Origin: Planctomycetales bacterium
GTDB taxonomy: Bacteria; Planctomycetota; Planctomycetia; Isosphaerales; Isosphaeraceae
Assembly (NCBI GenBank): GCA_027435495.1
Contig: DAHZZC010000918.1
Coordinates: 1 to 18,006, forward strand
DNA length: 18,006 bases
Direction of reading: 5' to 3'
The translations under genes were made by a program, and so were the position numbers. Below, one piece after another: positions 16,379 through 18,006 of the stretch (positions within the stretch are counted from its first letter, which is position 1; each line of letters begins with the position of its first letter). The notes below the pieces were generated by a model. That model saw nothing but the letters and a program-made list of their open reading frames with translations, made no database searches and was not told the DNA's origin.

Positions 16379-16397
16379 TATGATTGCGTGATTCACG
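16379..16397 (+). promoter_or_regulatory. Candidate -10 box and palindrome upstream of the first DUF1559 gene
   Basis: TATGAT at 16379-16384 resembles a -10 box; no good -35 is at standard spacing. Two bases further, CGTGA-T-TCACG (16387-16397) is a perfect 11-base palindrome near the expected transcription start. It lies 43 bases before the start codon. Confidence 0.3.
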
Positions 16398-16439
16398 AAT
16401 AGCCCTCTGCTCAACACGAACAAATCGAGGGAATCCTCC

Positions 16440-17591
16440 ATGACATTGATGGCTGCCCACCGGCGTCACGACCGCGCCGGCTTCACGCTCATCGAGCTTC
16501 TGGTGGTGATTGCGATCATCGCGGTTCTGATCGCCCTGCTCCTGCCCGCCGTCCAGGCGGCGCGCGAGGCCGCCCGACGCGCCCAGTGCACGAATAACCT
16601 GAAGCAGCTCGGCCTGGCGTTCGCCAACTACGAAAGCTCCAACGGTTCGTACCCGATGACGTCCGTCCTGCTCCCGATGCCGGGCGGTTCGACGGGGGCC
16701 TGGTACATGAATTCGTCGTGGAGCGCGCTGGCTCGGGCGATGGCCTACATGGAGCAGTCGCCGCTGTACAATTCGATCAACTGGAGCTGGAATTGCAGCA
16801 AGCCGCCGAACACCACGGTCGAGTACACCTCCATCTCGTTCCTCGTCTGCCCGAGCGACCCCGGCGACCGCTTCGACGACGCCTCGATGGGCGGCACCGG
16901 CGACGCCACGACCAGCTACGGAACCTGCGACGGCGACTGGTACGTCTGGTCGGTCAACTGGAACGGAAGCAACAACCCGATCGGCCCGATGAACCGATCG
17001 ATGTTCGGCCCCAACTACTCGCGCAAGCTGGCGATGGTCACCGACGGAACGAGCAACACCGTCGCCGCCGCCGAGGGCTACATCGGCCACCCGCAGATGC
17101 GAAGCTGCCTGAGCCCCGGCACATCTCCATCCGACCCAACGACCGGCACCTGGTCCCCGACCAACATCCCGCTCCCCGGACCCAACTCGGCCGCGGCGCT
17201 GGCCTACCTGATCTCCTCGTGCAGCGGCGCCAGGACGGGCAAGGTGAAGGCGGGCGGACCGATCGGCCATACCCGCTGGAACAACGGCGGCGTCTACTAC
17301 TCAGGAATGACCACCGCCATGCCCCCCAACATGAATGTCTCAACCGTCAGCCGGGCCACAGGCCGGTCCGATGCCGGCGAGAATGTCGCCATGGACTGGG
17401 ACTCGGTCGACGAGAACGACGGCGGACCAACCTACATGTCTCTGGCCGCCAGCAGCTTCCACCCCGGCGGCGCCAACGCCGTCTTCGTCGATGGCTCAGT
17501 CCACTTCATCAAGAACTCGGTCAGCCCGCTGACCTGGCGCGGCCTCGGCACCATCGCCGGCGGCGAGGTCATCAGCTCCGACTCCTATTGA
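16440..17591 (+). CDS. DUF1559 pilin-like protein with prepilin N-terminus
   Basis: A 383-residue protein. A basic leader ends at G14, and the prepilin-type sequence FTLIELLVVIAIIAVLIALL begins at F15 with the conserved Glu at mature position 5 (E19), so it should be processed by a prepilin peptidase. After the helix come QAAREAARRAQCTNNLKQLG and a large beta-rich DUF1559 head with many Asn, Gly, Trp and Tyr. The C-terminal H-X9-DG signature is present in FHPGGANAVFVDGSVHFIKN. The ATG at 16440 has GAGG nine bases ahead. The family is hugely expanded in planctomycetes and is thought to form surface pseudopilin-like structures; what each member binds is unknown. Bases 16479-16585 are identical to part of the next gene. 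Confidence 0.92.
   Translation: MTLMAAHRRHDRAGFTLIELLVVIAIIAVLIALLLPAVQAAREAARRAQCTNNLKQLGLAFANYESSNGSYPMTSVLLPMPGGSTGAWYMNSSWSALARAMAYMEQSPLYNSINWSWNCSKPPNTTVEYTSISFLVCPSDPGDRFDDASMGGTGDATTSYGTCDGDWYVWSVNWNGSNNPIGPMNRSMFGPNYSRKLAMVTDGTSNTVAAAEGYIGHPQMRSCLSPGTSPSDPTTGTWSPTNIPLPGPNSAAALAYLISSCSGARTGKVKAGGPIGHTRWNNGGVYYSGMTTAMPPNMNVSTVSRATGRSDAGENVAMDWDSVDENDGGPTYMSLAASSFHPGGANAVFVDGSVHFIKNSVSPLTWRGLGTIAGGEVISSDSY
16479..16585 (+). repeat. 107-bp exact direct repeat, copy 1 (within the first DUF1559 gene)
   Basis: Every base matches 17828-17934, in the same reading frame. It encodes the prepilin helix and the following QAAREAARRAQ region. Identity stops abruptly on both sides: flanking codons encode the same or similar residues with different third bases. 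Confidence 0.95.
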
Positions 17592-17616
17592 GCCCGTCCG
17601 CACCACAAACCCCCCG

Positions 17617-17661
17617 GATCGCCGCGGATGACCCTCCAAACCCTCCCTGCACGCGGCGATC
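17617..17661 (+). terminator. Inverted repeat after the first DUF1559 gene, possible terminator
   Basis: GATCGCCGCG (17617-17626) and CGCGGCGATC (17652-17661) form a perfect 10-bp stem with a 25-base loop, starting 26 bases after the stop. No T-run follows, so a factor-independent terminator is uncertain; an RNA 3'-end structure is possible. The placement suggests the two DUF1559 genes are separate units. Confidence 0.45.
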
Positions 17662-17718
17662 ACAACACCTTACGCAAAGATTCGCGCAACCTTCACCACA
17701 ACCACCGGGCCAGGGTTC

Positions 17719-17749
17719 TAATATAGGTGACCGGATCGATCATGTGATC
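17719..17749 (+). promoter_or_regulatory. Candidate -10 box and palindrome upstream of the second DUF1559 gene
   Basis: TAATAT at 17719-17724 is a -10-like word in an otherwise GC-rich spacer; no convincing -35 precedes it. GATCA-TG-TGATC (17738-17749) is a perfect 12-base palindrome at the expected start of the transcript, 39 bases before the start codon. The arrangement parallels that of the first DUF1559 gene although the palindromes differ. Confidence 0.3.
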
Positions 17750-17788
17750 TTCGGTGTTTCTCTCCAAGGAATGTCACGAGGTTTTTTC

Positions 17789-18006
17789 ATGCGACTCGGT
17801 CTCGTTAGCCGGTCCCGGCGCCGTGCTGGCTTCACGCTCATCGAGCTTCTGGTGGTGATTGCGATCATCGCGGTTCTGATCGCCCTGCTCCTGCCCGCCG
17901 TCCAGGCGGCGCGCGAGGCCGCCCGACGCGCCCAATGCACCAACAACCTCAAGCAGCTCGCCCTCGCCGCGATGAACTACGAGAGCGAGAACCAGATGTA
18001 TCCGCC
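17789..18006 (+). CDS. Second DUF1559 pilin-like protein, 3' end outside the window
   Basis: Only the first 72 codons are present. The leader MRLGLVSRSRRRAG ends at G14, and F15 begins the same FTLIELLVVIAIIAVLIALL prepilin helix with E19, followed by QAAREAARRAQCTNNLKQLA and AMNYESENQMYP. GAGG lies seven bases before the ATG at 17789; an in-frame ATG at 17771 has its AGGA directly touching it and is less likely. The window cuts off the head domain, so the DUF1559 assignment rests on the N-terminus and on its neighbour. Bases 17828-17934 are identical to 16479-16585. Confidence 0.88.
   Translation, partial: MRLGLVSRSRRRAGFTLIELLVVIAIIAVLIALLLPAVQAAREAARRAQCTNNLKQLALAAMNYESENQMYP
17828..17934 (+). 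repeat. 107-bp exact direct repeat, copy 2 (within the second DUF1559 gene)
   Basis: Base-for-base identical to 16479-16585, in the same frame and orientation, 1349 bp away. See the first copy. Confidence 0.95.

Overview
The window looks like chromosomal DNA of a planctomycete, most likely from the Isosphaeraceae side of the phylum. The reasons are: high GC with strongly GC-biased third codon positions; two DUF1559 pilin-like genes (prepilin-type N-terminus plus an H-X9-DG motif), a family expanded in Planctomycetes; many small lipoproteins; GH57 enzymes; and intergenic hairpins built from CACGAA/TTCGTG units, which from memory are common in planctomycete genomes. The genus-level placement is inference.

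Layout. (1) Positions 1-4218, plus strand: the 3' part of an ABC-2 type permease with a large extracytoplasmic insert, overlapping by ATGA a membrane-anchored helical-repeat protein; then a hairpin and a secreted PIG-L family deacetylase. (2) Positions 4362-8446, minus strand: four envelope genes (a Cys-containing lipoprotein, a BON-domain secreted protein, a small three-helix membrane protein, and a lipoprotein with a collagen-like Gly-Pro tract and an NTF2-like C-terminus), separated by roughly 380-415 bp spacers, so probably individually transcribed. One very clear intrinsic terminator lies at 6457-6485. (3) Positions 8775-15664, plus strand: a single-domain response regulator, then an alpha-glucan cluster consisting of a GH57 amylase/pullulanase-like enzyme, a GalT-family nucleotidylyltransferase, and a second GH57 of the 4-alpha-glucanotransferase type. 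(4) Positions 15861-18006, plus strand: a small carboxypeptidase-regulatory-like lipoprotein and two DUF1559 pilin-like genes, the second cut by the window edge.

How the genes may work together. The two GH57 enzymes probably cleave and rearrange alpha-1,4-glucan (glycogen or maltodextrin), and the GalT-family protein between them would link hexose-1-phosphate to nucleotide sugars. Together they suggest a storage-glucan module. The permease and its coupled partner are probably one envelope export or assembly machine of unknown substrate.

The most unusual non-coding feature is a family of four long inverted repeats (4234-4343, 11751-11880, 13042-13228, 13258-13391). Their arms are three NNNCACGAA units at 9-bp spacing. 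Each begins shortly after a plus-strand stop codon, or, for the fourth, directly after the previous copy. Three of the four lie inside the GH57-galT-GH57 cluster, and two of these are a 216-bp-offset tandem duplication accompanied by degenerate 7-bp repeats. The second notable feature is a 107-bp stretch that is base-for-base identical in the two neighbouring DUF1559 genes. I saw no tRNA, rRNA, CRISPR array, transposase or defence system.
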